This document shows positions 50,637 to 51,352 of a stretch of 51,352 nt of DNA, piece by piece. Both the position numbers and the translations under genes were made by a program. The notes under the pieces were generated by a model, which searched no databases, had not been told where the DNA came from, and saw only the letters and a list, made by a program, of their open reading frames with translations. Origin of the DNA: Acidobacteriota bacterium (GTDB taxonomy: Bacteria; Acidobacteriota; Holophagae; Acanthopleuribacterales; Acanthopleuribacteraceae); NCBI GenBank assembly GCA_030066195.1, contig JASJCB010000077.1, positions 1 to 51,352 of the forward strand. The letters run 5' to 3'. The number at the start of each line of letters is the position of its first letter. Within the stretch, counting starts at the first letter, position 1.

Positions 50637-51352
50637 TCGGGGATAACAGGCGCTGGAAGTGGAACTCGTTAGCGCCTCGGGCGCGCATTTTCCCGTCAGT
50701 GGACTCACCATGCGAGGTCATTTCGGCCTTCAGTAAGCGGGATAATTCCATGAAAGGGCCCGGGCGCAGGCTGACCAACAGGGACTTGAGTTGCAACTTG
50801 GAGGTCATGGTCATGATATTCTTTCTATCGCGGGCGGAGATCAACAGTTCACCGCTCAGACGAAGTTGAACCGCATCCGGCTTGACCGAAACCAGGGTTG
50901 CCTTGACCTTGGAATATTCCTTTTTGACGCTGTATTCGTAAGGTTTGCTCACTTCCATGTAGTCGAAAGCGGCCAGAGGGTCCAAATCCCAGGAGGCTCC
51001 GACGGCAACGGGTTCCCGGGGAAGGATCAAGCGGAACAGGTCATAGTTGCCGGTCTCCGTTCCGGGTACCGCCGCGCCTAGTTCATCCACAGCAATTTCG
51101 TCCAGATCAACCCTTTCGCGAACCTTGTTGACCACCCGGTAACCCTTGATATCCCACAGCGAACCCTCCCGACGAAAGGAGACGATGCAACCCTGGTAAG
51201 CGTCGTCCAGAGCCCCCATTTCCCCCAATTCGGTGTTGGATACTCGATAGGACCGAATCGCGCGTAGGATTTGTCCGTCCGCATCAACTTCCTGCACTTT
51301 TTGGGTAAAGACCTGGTTGGCTACCAGCTTTTCGGCTTTGATGTTACCCGGT
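50629..51352 (-). CDS. unknown protein, partial (5' end outside the window)
   Basis: The frame is open to the window edge, giving at least 240 residues without the start. Visible parts are VSFRREGSLWDIKGYRV, FRLILPREPVAVGASWDLDP and SKVKATLVSVKPDAVQLRLSG, a beta-rich composition. GASWDLDPLAAF is suggestive of a domain seen in secreted or periplasmic proteins, but I would not name it. The end is at a TAA in the shared terminator. Confidence 0.65.
   Translation of the reverse strand, partial: PGNIKAEKLVANQVFTQKVQEVDADGQILRAIRSYRVSNTELGEMGALDDAYQGCIVSFRREGSLWDIKGYRVVNKVRERVDLDEIAVDELGAAVPGTETGNYDLFRLILPREPVAVGASWDLDPLAAFDYMEVSKPYEYSVKKEYSKVKATLVSVKPDAVQLRLSGELLISARDRKNIMTMTSKLQLKSLLVSLRPGPFMELSRLLKAEMTSHGESTDGKMRARGANEFHFQRLLSPKK

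Overview
The window looks like chromosomal DNA of a free-living, GC-rich Gram-negative-type bacterium. It carries many secreted proteins with signal peptides, Rpn-type PD-(D/E)XK proteins, REC-GGDEF-EAL signalling, a sigma-54 activator, HemF, TPR and STAND proteins, and many intergenic repeat families. An Acidobacteriota-like host is my best guess, but this is inference from gene style; no rRNA or other marker gene is present and I ran no search. I see no rRNA, tRNA, CRISPR array, integrase or complete transposon.

Layout. 1-1036: a possible 18-residue peptide gene, a 43-bp tandem repeat array and four copies of a palindrome. 1037-6050: a helical protein with a Gly/Asp/Pro tail, an Rpn-like nuclease-fold gene and the fragment of a second copy, an ArsR repressor with a small partner, and two overlapping RlaP-type nucleotidyltransferases. 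6192-14697: a secreted zincin-like protein, ferritin, two small proteins (one resembling a RiPP precursor), a TMTC-like membrane/TPR protein, a secreted protein with a dockerin-like end, and hemF. 14924-17354: DUF423 protein and a REC-GGDEF-EAL enzyme. 17355-22167 (minus strand): an operon of glycosyltransferase, beta-propeller, sulfotransferase, unknown protein and PhyH-type dioxygenase, headed or regulated by an HxlR regulator. 22323-25314: an SDR interrupted by an amber codon, a DnaC-like ATPase and a second Rpn-type protein.

The most interesting region is 25669-35831. A tightly packed plus-strand operon encodes an AroD-AroE-like fusion with altered active-site residues, an acyl-CoA-dehydrogenase-fold flavoenzyme, a ten-TM EamA-like transporter fused to a low-molecular-weight phosphatase domain, and three tandem paralogous SsuD/luciferase-like flavin monooxygenases. 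About 300 bp downstream lies a gene for a secreted peptide made of three almost identical 23-residue repeats. It has a good sigma-54 promoter and is followed by a sigma-54 activator with an FHA-like N-terminus. A specialised-metabolite or modified-peptide system under sigma-54 control is an attractive hypothesis, not shown by the sequence alone.

36144-38873 encodes a TIR-NB-ARC-TPR STAND protein (a candidate immune or conflict protein) surrounded by palindromic repeat arrays. 39440-45487 holds two secreted proteins (one an M14-like carboxypeptidase), an alpha/beta hydrolase and the C-terminal remnant of an M28 aminopeptidase. 45489-49345 is a four-gene, translation-coupled minus-strand operon of unrecognised proteins, two of them coiled-coil. 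49723-50568 is a second extended REC regulator, and the window ends within an unknown minus-strand gene.
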